Source: Ideonella paludis
GTDB taxonomy: Bacteria > Pseudomonadota > Gammaproteobacteria > Burkholderiales > Burkholderiaceae_C
Assembly (NCBI RefSeq): GCF_018069865.1
Contig: NZ_JAGQDG010000002.1
Location: forward strand, 434,001 to 498,000
Direction: 5' to 3'
DNA length: 64,000 nucleotides
Made by a program: the position numbers and the translations under genes. The first letter of the stretch is position 1, and each line of letters opens with the position of its first letter. A model generated the notes under the pieces. The model made no database searches. It worked only from the letters and a program-made list of their open reading frames with translations, and was not told the origin of the DNA. Shown here one piece after another: positions 30,801-38,067 of this stretch.

Positions 30801-31816
30801 CCTCCGGTCTTTCAGCCACCTTGACCTTGGAAGAGCTCGAGCTGTGCGGCACAGACATCACCGTTCAGGCCTATATCCAATCCCAAGGGTCTGGCGCCAG
30901 CCTGTCCGTACCTGTGCACTGCAGATTCCGTTGGTTTGACGGCCAACGCGTCAAAACCCAGGCCGCCCAGCGGGTGGCTGAACCCTGGCGCATAGATCAA
31001 GGCCAGTCATCCTTATGTGGCATGGCAGCGTTGTTTTACCTTATGGCCCAAAACAAGCCTGGCCCCTACCAGAAGCTCGCTACCGAACTGCATCGTAAAG
31101 GTCAGTTGAAGCTTGGAGACTACATGGTCAAGCCTCATTTCGCGGCAGAAGATACCATGTATGAACTCAAACCGACCGAACAGCGATTTACTGAATTGAA
31201 GATGTCTGAGGTCGATTGGATAGTGCTGGCCGTCAGCCGCAGCAGCGAATCTCTCCTGGCCTTTGATGGCTTAGGGACCGGAGGTACGGATCAGTTTAAG
31301 TCGGTGAACTGGCCTGGGCTGATGGCTGAACTCACCCAAGCCATCGGCGGGTTTGAGCAGGTTGAATCCGTCGACACGTCCATGCTGGGGGTGGTGGTGA
31401 AGAAGTCCGTCTTTGGGCAGATCTACGATGCCTTTTCAGACTCTGATATCGCATCACTCTTGGAGATCGATAAGCTGTATCAGTCAGGTAAGAAGGTCAT
31501 GCTGATGATTGATGCCAATATGCTGAACGGCGGCACAAAATACTCTATCGGAGACATCTCCAGATCACATTGGATTGTCTACGAAGGAAACCTGAAAATG
31601 TTTGACAGGGACGGAAAATTCACCACAGTTTCAAGCGAGACCGTGACAGTGAGCTTCTCCGCTTACTCGTATGGCACAAACCCAAATACAAGTGAAAAGT
31701 ATTTAGACAATACAGACTCCAAGTATCTATCTGAGAGCATGAATAACTTCAGAAAAAACGGCATCTCCGCCAAATCATGGAAGAGCACATATTATGGCTA
31801 CATTGCTGCAATTTAA
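27899..31816 (+). CDS. evolved VgrG spike (TssI) with C-terminal papain-like cysteine hydrolase effector domain
   Basis: Tip protein of a type VI secretion system, 1305 residues against roughly 600-850 for a plain VgrG. Order: gp27-like base (about 1-400), gp5-like OB fold (about 432-545, LVVGLDGEAI to ITAALYNGQDRPPF), Vgr linker (about 550-680), DUF2345 (about 720-868), a beta-sandwich-like segment (about 925-1017) and a new C-terminal domain (about 1020-1305). The last has DQGQSSLCGMAALFYL: Gln1034 lies six residues before Cys1040, as Gln19 and Cys25 do in papain. SHWIVYEG follows with His1224, and Asp1236 is a third candidate. GC drops from about 68% in the core to 35-43% at the tail. The immunity-like gene overlaps its end by 23 bases. 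The enzyme type is inferred. Confidence 0.9.
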   Translation: MSFSSLIPSFLPGGISSRFDFQALLDQRGRLLQVHTALPTLALIPERMVMREAVSQPFELLIDCLSTSAHFELKHLVGEQVSVGLLQPDGSYKPWHGYVFEAAQLGSDGALARYRLVLKPWLSSLAQRRDAFVFQDLTAREIIEDIFADYPEAQFRFELSEPLRRRSLCTQYRESDLEFVQRLLAEEGLSYHFEHAADGAVLVGASSALHTLVITDRAAPRPDLGTTRFAAQHPTAFIQGQKDAITAFKTQRRLQPNAVALGSWNYRELVGSSATLATALEQGDVPTLEVYDGSGAYRYENAAHAQRATELALGALELQTKTFEGQGSTRHFEAGRQFSLIDHPLYGAGLTEGLSGAIKAVLDAPAAILGGREDNRFTILAVEHHAANNLGSEAAALLGLSTIERGGYRNQFHAAPAAAPVIPRFARKPTAPGAQTALVVGLDGEAITTDRDHRVKVQFPWQRGNKALAGGLAHDGQSPDSQGNAPGNEHSGTWVRVMSPQAGANWGAVFTPRIGTEVLVEFIEGDIDRPVITAALYNGQDRPPFSAGFDSGVNHPGTLSGLHSHSLDQSGFNQWVLDDATAQVRMRLLCSYSAAEVGLGHLIQQAAHTAQRGAWRGSGFEAATRAWASLRSSKGLLISTTARPGSYGSAQSTQMDATEAVAQLKGAQDLAQRLTQAAQTGQAQALTAHAESIPALIKTLDPEQDGKITATINGQEAQKAQGRDLTEPVEAPSTPTILLDTPSSQAWLSDASIASYAGQDLARVAQGDQHETAAHTHATVAGQTLSLYTHAGGITAHAANGPVSLRAHTDELQILADKDVTILSVNGEIHINAQSKIELIGADSGIILDGGDITFVTPGTWAAKGAAQAMMAGASASAASVSLPESAPAETMAAVNEVAALEITTELDEGSANDGTGATLRKAMVYGKTYEFKVKDFESKAPVSPSSIQWKAFGHSPEGTRFDLRLKPSGLSATLTLEELELCGTDITVQAYIQSQGSGASLSVPVHCRFRWFDGQRVKTQAAQRVAEPWRIDQGQSSLCGMAALFYLMAQNKPGPYQKLATELHRKGQLKLGDYMVKPHFAAEDTMYELKPTEQRFTELKMSEVDWIVLAVSRSSESLLAFDGLGTGGTDQFKSVNWPGLMAELTQAIGGFEQVESVDTSMLGVVVKKSVFGQIYDAFSDSDIASLLEIDKLYQSGKKVMLMIDANMLNGGTKYSIGDISRSHWIVYEGNLKMFDRDGKFTTVSSETVTVSFSAYSYGTNPNTSEKYLDNTDSKYLSESMNNFRKNGISAKSWKSTYYGYIAAI

Positions 31817-32246
31817 AAATATTTTGGCACTCGTTGCACTAGGAGCCCCATTAGCACAAGCATCTGCTGCTTGTGAATTTATAGAATCCTACATTCAAAT
31901 CCAAAATTGGACAGAACCCCAACCCAAGAACGTTCATGTGGAAATCATACCCTCAAACACCTTAGAGGAAAAGAAAATAATTAAGTATAAGGCAATCATC
32001 ACTGAACCAGTTGCGGCGTATGGCCGAGGTCGTGGTCTAGCCTTGATCCGGGATGAGGAACCAGTTCATCGATTTAAAGTCACTGACTCGTATGTGATTT
32101 TCTTTAATAACTCTCCAATCTATAGAATTACCAATATTAAATCAACAAACCAGATTCAACTTGCCTGCCCAATACAGTCGTTCCAAGTGAATGAGTGCAC
32201 CGGAACTCGCGGCCCGAATTTGTCCTTCGACGCCGCCTGCCGCTAA
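31794..32246 (+). CDS. putative periplasmic immunity protein for the VgrG effector domain
   Basis: 150-residue protein not recognised by sequence. It begins with a good Sec signal peptide (about 25 residues, ending AQASA) and the mature part has four Cys: Cys27 and three near the C-terminus (LACP, NECT, AACR), enough for two disulfides in the periplasm. The start at 31794 has GGAAGAG eight bases upstream and overlaps the vgrG 3' end by 23 bases, so translation is coupled. The gene is AT-rich (about 37% GC in 31921-31980). An adjacent exported protein after a toxic VgrG tail is the usual immunity arrangement, and it suggests the effector acts in the periplasm. The stop overlaps the lysR stop. 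Confidence 0.65.
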   Translation: MATLLQFKNILALVALGAPLAQASAACEFIESYIQIQNWTEPQPKNVHVEIIPSNTLEEKKIIKYKAIITEPVAAYGRGRGLALIRDEEPVHRFKVTDSYVIFFNNSPIYRITNIKSTNQIQLACPIQSFQVNECTGTRGPNLSFDAACR

Positions 32247-33142
32247 TCGCCCCGCATCTCCTCAACCGCCTCCCTCAACACCCGCAAGAAATCCGCTCTC
32301 AGCGGATGCTCCGCCCGCCATTGCGGCAGCACCACGCCCACCTCAAAGGCAATTGGCACGCTGAACGGCCTGATGATCAGGCCCTGGGCCTGCCAGGATT
32401 GGGCGGTCAGGGGGTTCACCAAACCTACACCCACACCTGCCTGCACCAAGGCGCACACTGAGGCCGCGCTGGGCGTTTCTAGGCGCATTTGACGCTGGTC
32501 GCCGGCCTGTGCAAAGGCAGCGTCAATTTGTTGGCGGTAGGGGTCGCTAGGGGCCAGGCTGATGAAAGGCTGGTTGGCAAAGTCCTGAGGCTGCAGCACG
32601 GCCTTGGCCGCCAGCGCATGCCCCGGTGGCAACACACACACCTCGTTGGCGGCCAGCAGGGGCAAGCGCTCGCAGCCGGGTGACGCCTCGGGGCGCTCTG
32701 AGAGGCCCACATCAAAGGCCTGCTCGGTCAGGGCGCGCTCCAGCGCAGGGGATTCCAGCGCACTCAGGCTGACGCTGGCTTGTGGCCATTGCGCTGCGAA
32801 GCGGGCCAAAGCTTCGGGAACTAGGGCTTGGGCCAAGGCCGGCAGGCAGGCCACTTGCAGCCTGCCCTGGGCAAAGTCACGCAAGGCCACGGCCGCCTCG
32901 GCAATGCGCTCCAGGCCCACAAAAGACTGCTCGACCTCGGCCAGCAAGGCCATGGCGCGCGGCGTGGGGTGCAAGCGGCCCTTGATGCGCTCAAACAGTG
33001 CAAAGCCCAAGACCTGCTCCAGCCGGGCGAGTTCTCGGCTCACCGTAGGCTGGGAGGTGTGGAGCGCCTCTGCGGCGCGGGTGACATGGCCGGCCACCAT
33101 CACAGCCCGAAACAGCTCGATTTGGCGATGGGTGAGTTTCAT
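32243..33142 (-). CDS. lysR: LysR-family regulator, probable activator of lysA
   Basis: DNA-binding regulator of 299 residues. The N-terminal winged helix-turn-helix reads TRAAEALHTSQPTVSRELARLE, given here only as the recognition region at about 20-41, followed by LGFALFERIKGR. The rest is the periplasmic-binding-like effector domain. It is divergent from lysA across 69 bases, as in E. coli, where LysR with diaminopimelate activates lysA; that gene pairing is the reason for the name. Its 3' end overlaps the immunity-like gene's stop by four bases. Confidence 0.87.
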   Translation of the reverse strand: MKLTHRQIELFRAVMVAGHVTRAAEALHTSQPTVSRELARLEQVLGFALFERIKGRLHPTPRAMALLAEVEQSFVGLERIAEAAVALRDFAQGRLQVACLPALAQALVPEALARFAAQWPQASVSLSALESPALERALTEQAFDVGLSERPEASPGCERLPLLAANEVCVLPPGHALAAKAVLQPQDFANQPFISLAPSDPYRQQIDAAFAQAGDQRQMRLETPSAASVCALVQAGVGVGLVNPLTAQSWQAQGLIIRPFSVPIAFEVGVVLPQWRAEHPLRADFLRVLREAVEEMRGD

Positions 33143-33211
33143 ATCAATAATGAATGACTAAGCCATAAATCGGAATTTCACAGCATAGCTGAAGGTCGGC
33201 AAGATGGCAGC

Positions 33212-34450
33212 ATGAATCCCTTCTCAGACGACCTGCTGCGCTCACTGGGCCACAGCTACGGCACCCCCTTGTGGGTGTATGACGCCGCCACCATCCGCCA
33301 GCGCATTGCCGACTTAAAGTCGTTCGACACCATTCGCTTTGCGCAAAAGGCCAATTCCAACACCCACCTGCTGCGCCTGATGCGCGAGCAAGGCGTGGTG
33401 GTGGATGCTGTCTCGCGGGGCGAGATCGAGCGTGCTTTGGCTGCCGGCTACACAGCCGCCCCGAACGCCCAAGGCGCCAGCGGCATTGTGTTCACGGCCG
33501 ACTTGCTGGACGCCGCCACGCTGGAGTCCGTGGTGCAGCACCAGGTGCCGGTCAATGCGGGCTCCGTCGATATGCTGCATCAATTGGGCGCGCGCTCACC
33601 GGGGCACAAGGTGTGGCTGCGTATCAACCCCGGCTTTGGCCATGGCCACAGCAACAAAACCAACACCGGCGGTGAGCACAGCAAGCACGGCATATGGCAC
33701 ACCGACCTGGGCGCGGCGCTGGCGGCGGTGCAGCAGCATGGCTTGCAGTTGGTGGGCCTGCACATGCACATCGGCTCAGGTGTGGACTACAGCCATTTGC
33801 AGCAAGTCTGCGCAGCGATGGTCGACCTGGTGAAGCGCGCCGGCGTGCCACTAGAGGCCATCTCCGCTGGTGGCGGCCTGTCCATCCCCTACCGCGACGG
33901 CGAAGCGCGCATCGACACCCAGCACTACTTCAGCCTTTGGGACGCGGCGCGGCGCGAGGTGGCCAGCCACCTGGGCCACCCTGTGCAGCTTGAGTTGGAA
34001 CCCGGCCGTTATCTGGTGGCCGAGAGTGGCGTGTTGCTCACCGAAGTGCGGGCCTCCAAAGACGTCGGCCACAACCACTTTGTGATGGTCGATGCGGGCT
34101 TTTCTGACCTGATGCGGCCCTCCATGTATGGTGCCTACCACGGCATGAGCCTGCTGGCCGCCGATGGCCAGCCTCGCGCCATTCGCCAAAGTGTGGTGGC
34201 CGGGCCGCTGTGCGAATCCGGGGACGTGTTCACCCAGGGTGAAGGCGGGGTGGTGTTGAGCCGCGCCCTGCCCCAAGCTCAGGTGGGCGACCTGCTGGTG
34301 ATCCATGATGCGGGCGCCTACGGCGCCTCCATGTCCAGCAACTACAACAGCCGCCCGCTGATTGCGGAGGTGCTGGTCGATGGCGAGCAGCACCGCTTGA
34401 TCCGCCGCCGGCAAACCGTGGCTGAACTGCTGGCCCTAGAGGCGGTGTAG
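33212..34450 (+). CDS. lysA: diaminopimelate decarboxylase
   Basis: PLP enzyme for the last step of lysine synthesis, converting meso-diaminopimelate to lysine. The 412-residue protein has the cofactor lysine in RFAQKANSN (about Lys47), HMHIGSG and SAGGGLSIPY of the barrel, EPGRYLVAESG and the CESGDVF motif supplying the active-site Cys. Length is typical. The 69-base gap to lysR is AT-richer than its surroundings and probably holds the LysR operator, but no single site stands out. Confidence 0.97.
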   Translation: MNPFSDDLLRSLGHSYGTPLWVYDAATIRQRIADLKSFDTIRFAQKANSNTHLLRLMREQGVVVDAVSRGEIERALAAGYTAAPNAQGASGIVFTADLLDAATLESVVQHQVPVNAGSVDMLHQLGARSPGHKVWLRINPGFGHGHSNKTNTGGEHSKHGIWHTDLGAALAAVQQHGLQLVGLHMHIGSGVDYSHLQQVCAAMVDLVKRAGVPLEAISAGGGLSIPYRDGEARIDTQHYFSLWDAARREVASHLGHPVQLELEPGRYLVAESGVLLTEVRASKDVGHNHFVMVDAGFSDLMRPSMYGAYHGMSLLAADGQPRAIRQSVVAGPLCESGDVFTQGEGGVVLSRALPQAQVGDLLVIHDAGAYGASMSSNYNSRPLIAEVLVDGEQHRLIRRRQTVAELLALEAV

Positions 34451-34503
34451 CCCCTGCGAGGCTGCGACAATAGCGCCCAACTGATCACACCGCAGGAGTG
34501 GCC

Positions 34504-34950
34504 ATGAGCCTCAAAGACCGCATCACCGAAGACATGAAGGCCGCTATGCGCGCCAAAGAGGTGGACCGCCTCTCGACCATCCGTCTGCTCTTGGCCGCTT
34601 GCAAGCAAAAAGAAGTGGACGAGCGCGTGGTGTTAGACGACGCGATGGTGGTAGGCCTGGTCGACAAGCTCATCAAGCAGCGCAAAGACTCCGTGGCCGC
34701 CTACACCCAAGCCAATCGCCAAGACCTGGCCGATAAAGAAGCCGCCGAAATCACCGTGCTGCAGGCCTACTTGCCAGCGCGCCTGTCGGCCGATGAGATC
34801 GCCACCGAAGTGGCCGCCATCGTCGCAGAGCTGGGTGCCGCTGGCCCTGGCGACATGGGCAAGGTGATGGGGGCCGCCAAGGCCAAGCTGGCCGGCAAGG
34901 CCGAAATGGGCCTGATCTCTGCGGCTGTGAAGGCTGCGCTGGCGAAGTAA
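34504..34950 (+). CDS. GatB/YqeY domain-containing protein
   Basis: 148-residue helical protein of the YqeY family, similar to the tRNA-binding tail of GatB; function not established. It begins MSLKDRITEDMKAAMRAKE and contains RLSTIRLLLAACKQKEVDER and MGKVMGAAKAKLAGKA, typical of the family. AGGAG at 34493-34497 fits the ATG at 34504 rather than a GTG at 34498, which it would abut. YqeY is often near rpsU, which is about 7 kb away here with the type VI module and lys genes between. Confidence 0.9.
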   Translation: MSLKDRITEDMKAAMRAKEVDRLSTIRLLLAACKQKEVDERVVLDDAMVVGLVDKLIKQRKDSVAAYTQANRQDLADKEAAEITVLQAYLPARLSADEIATEVAAIVAELGAAGPGDMGKVMGAAKAKLAGKAEMGLISAAVKAALAK

Positions 34951-34961
34951 GGACCACAGAC

Positions 34962-35312
34962 ATGATGAACACTCACCTCCCCATCCGCGAAATCGCCCCC
35001 GATGTCTACGTGGCCCCTCAGTTGGAGCCCACCGACATGGCCGAAGTGGCCCGCCTGGGCTTTGCTGCCGTCATCAACAACCGGCCTGACGGCGAAGGCG
35101 GCCCGGAGCAGCCCTTGAACACTGCGGTGCAGGCGGCTGCCACGGCAGCGGGCTTGAACTACCAATACCTCCCTGTTGAGGGGGCCTACCAATCGCCCGA
35201 AGAGATCGCTGCGTTTGGTCAATTGCTGGCCCAAGTGCCGCGCCCCTTGCTGTGCTTCTGCCGCTCTGGCGCTCGCTCGACGCGCCTCTACATGGCCGCC
35301 ACGGGCGCCTGA
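34962..35312 (+). CDS. TIGR01244/DUF442 phosphatase-like protein (beta-lactamase hydrolase-like)
   Basis: 116-residue protein with the dual-specificity-phosphatase-like fold. The active-site loop is CFCRSGARS, a Cys-x5-Arg type pattern, and GFAAVINNRPDGE is the family's first motif. Related domains fused to rhodanese or sulfide dioxygenase act in sulfide detoxification, so a persulfide or phosphatase role is possible but unproven. It lies 11 bases behind the yqeY gene, so the two are cotranscribed. Confidence 0.85.
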   Translation: MMNTHLPIREIAPDVYVAPQLEPTDMAEVARLGFAAVINNRPDGEGGPEQPLNTAVQAAATAAGLNYQYLPVEGAYQSPEEIAAFGQLLAQVPRPLLCFCRSGARSTRLYMAATGA

Positions 35313-35439
35313 GCACCCCCGGGGAATCCCCAGGGCGCTGACTGAACATTTTTCAGGGGCGTTTCAGGGCCCAGGTTTGACAATCCAGGAACGCTGAGCC
35401 ACGCCGTTCTTTCAAGGGCGGCAGCAGCTTGGCGCAAGC

Positions 35440-35461
35440 GGGGCTTCCCAAGAGGAGCCCC
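35440..35461. repeat. stem-loop upstream of TRAP genes
   Basis: GGGGCTTCC, loop CAAGA, GGAGCCCC form a stem with one bulged T, ending 27 bases before the dctQ start. There is no T-run. It could be a leader structure of the dctQM mRNA. A TTGACA at 35377-35382 has no matching -10 box. Confidence 0.4.
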
Positions 35462-35488
35462 GATGTTGTGATTTCCTAGGAGACTCCC

Positions 35489-36094
35489 TTGGCAGCCCTG
35501 CTCAGGTTTTCAGCGCTGATCGACGCCTTGAACGAGACGGTCGGCAAATTCATTCGCTGGCTGGTACTGGCCGCTGTGCTCATCAGCGCCGGCAACGCCA
35601 TCATCCGCAAAGCCTTCAATATTGGCTCCAATGCCTTTTTGGAGATCCAGTGGTATTTGTTCGCCGGCGTGTTCATGTTGGGCGTGGGTTTTGTGTTCTT
35701 GCGCAATGCGCACGTTCGCATCGACTTCATCTCAGCCCGGCTGTCTGACCGCACCAACGCCATCATCGACGCGGTGGGCATGATCGTCTTCACCATCCCG
35801 CTGTCGATCATCATGATCTACCTCTCCTGGCCGCTGTTCTCAGCCGCTTGGGCATCCGGCGAGATGAGCCAGAACGCGGGTGGCTTGATCCGCTGGCCGG
35901 TGCTGCTGCTGATCCCTGCTGGCTTTGGCCTGCTGCTGCTGCAATGCGCCTCCGAGCTGATCAAGCGCTTTGCCTACCTGGGGGGGCACCGGGCCTCGGC
36001 CTTCAGTGTCGACCCACACACCAAGTCCGACGAAGAAAAGCTGGCTGAAGAACTGGCCGCTGCTGCCGCCAAAAAGCTTGAGGGGGCTCGCTGA
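35489..36094 (+). CDS. TRAP transporter small membrane subunit (DctQ/TakQ-like)
   Basis: Small permease subunit of a tripartite ATP-independent periplasmic transporter, 201 residues, with four hydrophobic segments (about 20-38, 50-75, 90-118 and 138-165) and the motif NAHVRIDF. The C-terminal tail is charged. Translation starts at TTG, 35489, supported by AGGAGA five bases upstream. It is followed after two bases (TGAGCATG) by the large permease gene. Confidence 0.92.
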   Translation: MAALLRFSALIDALNETVGKFIRWLVLAAVLISAGNAIIRKAFNIGSNAFLEIQWYLFAGVFMLGVGFVFLRNAHVRIDFISARLSDRTNAIIDAVGMIVFTIPLSIIMIYLSWPLFSAAWASGEMSQNAGGLIRWPVLLLIPAGFGLLLLQCASELIKRFAYLGGHRASAFSVDPHTKSDEEKLAEELAAAAAKKLEGAR

Positions 36095-36096
36095 GC

Positions 36097-37896
36097 ATGA
36101 CCGAATTCATCACCCAAAACTTTGTGCCGCTGATGTTTGGCGGCCTGCTGGTCTTTTTGCTGACGGGCATCCCGGTCGCCTTCGGACTGGCCGCCACAGG
36201 CCTGCTGTTTGGTTTCATTGGCATGGAAGTCGGCATGTTCGGCTCCACCCTGTTCCAGGCCCTGCCGCTGCGCGTGTTTGGCATCATGCAGAACGACACG
36301 CTGCTGGCCATTCCCTTCTTCACCTTCATGGGCATCTTGCTGGAGCGCAGCGGGATGGCGGAGGATTTATTGGAGACCGTGGGCCAGGTCTTTGGCCCCG
36401 TCCGCGGCGGCTTGGCGATTGCCGTGATCCTGGTGGGCGCGCTCTTGGCGGCCACCACCGGGGTGGTTGCGGCAGCCGTGATCTCCATGGGCCTGATCTC
36501 CTTGCCCATCATGCTGCGCTACGGCTACAACCGCACCATCGCGACGGGCACCATCACCGCCTCGGGCACCTTGGCGCAGGCCATTCCGCCCTCGCTGGTG
36601 TTGATCGTCTTGGCCGACCAAATGGGTCGCTCGGTGGGCGACATGTATGCCGGCGCCCTGGTGCCGGGCCTGCTGTTGGTGGGCTTGTACCTGTCCTTCG
36701 TGGTGGCTGTGGCCATCTTCAAGCCCTCTTGGGTGCCGGCCTTGCCGGCCGAGGCCCGCATTTACAAAGAAGACAACGGCGCCAGCGGCCATAAGTCCTT
36801 GCTGGTCCTGCTTGCAATCTGCGCTGCGGCAGGCTGGAGCTGGGCCCAAGTGCATGACCACATCATCAGCCCTTGGATTGGCCGCACCACGCCAGCCGCC
36901 GGCGATGAAATCGTGATCATGTCCATGACGGTGTCTTCCTTCTTGGCCCTGGGCTTGGCCTTGATCAACCGGGTGCTGAAGATGGGCCTGCTGTCCAAGC
37001 TGGCCGAGCGCGTCACCTTTGTGTTGATCCCGCCCTTGGTGCTGATCTTCTTGGTCTTGGGCACCATCTTCTTGGGTGTGGCCACCCCCACCGAAGGCGG
37101 CGCCATGGGCGCACTGGGCGCCTTGATCATGGCCGGCTCGCGCGGCCAGATCAGCTTCAAGCTGCTGACTCAAGCGCTGGACAGCACCGCCCGCTTGGCC
37201 ACCTTTGTGTTGTTCATCTTGATCGGCTCCACGGTGTTCAGCTTCACCTTCAATGCGGCCGACGGTCACTTCTGGGTCGAGCACTTGTTTGCCGACATGC
37301 CCGGTGGCGCCTTGGGCTTCTTGATCGTGGTGAACATCCTGATCTTCATCTTGGGCTGCTTCATCGACTTCTTCGAGATCGCCTTCATCGTGATTCCGAT
37401 CCTGATGCCGGTGGCAGAAAAGCTCTTGCCCACTCTGCTGCCCGGCGTGCCAGTGGACGCGGTGATGATCTGGTTTGGCGTGATCATTGCAATGAACCTG
37501 CAAACCTCGTTCTTGACGCCGCCCTTTGGCTTCGCGCTGTTCTATCTGCGCAGCGTGGCCCCGAAGAGCGACTACAAAGATCGCATCACTGGCGAAACCA
37601 TCCCGGCCGTCACCACACCGCAGATCTACAAGGGCTCCATCGCCTTCATCGTGCTGCAGTTGATCATGGTGGCCGTGGTCATCGCCTACCCCGGCTTGGT
37701 TTCGGGTAACTTGGTAGAGGGTGTCAAGGTGGATGCCGATGCCGCCTTTGAGCAGCTCAACCAGCCGAGCAACAGCGAGCCTTCAGCACCGCCCGCCTTC
37801 CCGGAGACCACGCCCTCTGAGGGTGGCGCCAGTGGGGCCGTTAACGACGACGTCAAAGCCATGATGGACGCCATCAAGCAAGACGCCAAGAAGTGA
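36097..37896 (+). CDS. TRAP transporter large permease (DctM/TakM-like), long form
   Basis: Large membrane subunit that carries the sodium-coupled transport path. It is 599 residues, against about 425-430 for classic DctM. The core shows AIPFFTFMGILLERSG, TGTITASGTLAQAIPPS, GVATPTEGGAMGALGAL and NLQTSFLTPPFGFALFYLR. Extra length comes from a loop between helices at about 225-275 and a 50-residue hydrophilic C-terminal tail rich in Pro, Ser, Glu and Lys. Long DctM forms go with 2-oxo-acid type binding proteins such as the one at 38068. Confidence 0.94.
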   Translation: MTEFITQNFVPLMFGGLLVFLLTGIPVAFGLAATGLLFGFIGMEVGMFGSTLFQALPLRVFGIMQNDTLLAIPFFTFMGILLERSGMAEDLLETVGQVFGPVRGGLAIAVILVGALLAATTGVVAAAVISMGLISLPIMLRYGYNRTIATGTITASGTLAQAIPPSLVLIVLADQMGRSVGDMYAGALVPGLLLVGLYLSFVVAVAIFKPSWVPALPAEARIYKEDNGASGHKSLLVLLAICAAAGWSWAQVHDHIISPWIGRTTPAAGDEIVIMSMTVSSFLALGLALINRVLKMGLLSKLAERVTFVLIPPLVLIFLVLGTIFLGVATPTEGGAMGALGALIMAGSRGQISFKLLTQALDSTARLATFVLFILIGSTVFSFTFNAADGHFWVEHLFADMPGGALGFLIVVNILIFILGCFIDFFEIAFIVIPILMPVAEKLLPTLLPGVPVDAVMIWFGVIIAMNLQTSFLTPPFGFALFYLRSVAPKSDYKDRITGETIPAVTTPQIYKGSIAFIVLQLIMVAVVIAYPGLVSGNLVEGVKVDADAAFEQLNQPSNSEPSAPPAFPETTPSEGGASGAVNDDVKAMMDAIKQDAKK

Positions 37897-37936
37897 CAAC
37901 ACGGGGCCACGGCCCCTGGTGATACGTCTGCACCTG

Positions 37937-37964
37937 AGCGCCCCCTTCGAGGGGCGCTTTTTTT
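37937..37964 (+). terminator. rho-independent terminator of TRAP permease genes
   Basis: AGCGCCCC pairs with GGGGCGCT across a seven-base loop and is followed by seven T. Confidence 0.88.
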
Positions 37965-38022
37965 GTGTCTGAGGCTTCGGGGCCTCAGTTCACCAAGATG
38001 GGCCGGGCCTGGACAGCAGGCC

Positions 38023-38049
38023 AAAAAAAACCCCGCCGAGGCGGGGTTT
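38023..38049 (-). terminator. rho-independent terminator of TRAP binding-protein gene
   Basis: On the minus strand, CCCCGCC and GGCGGGG form a seven-base stem with a two-base loop followed by eight T. It lies 18 bases after the stop of the gene at 38068. Confidence 0.88.
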
Positions 38050-38067
38050 GTGGCTGTGGGATTGGCC

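Noticed and set aside
35377-35382. TTGACA as a -35 box for the TRAP genes
   Set aside because: There is no -10-like sequence at 16 to 18 bases downstream.
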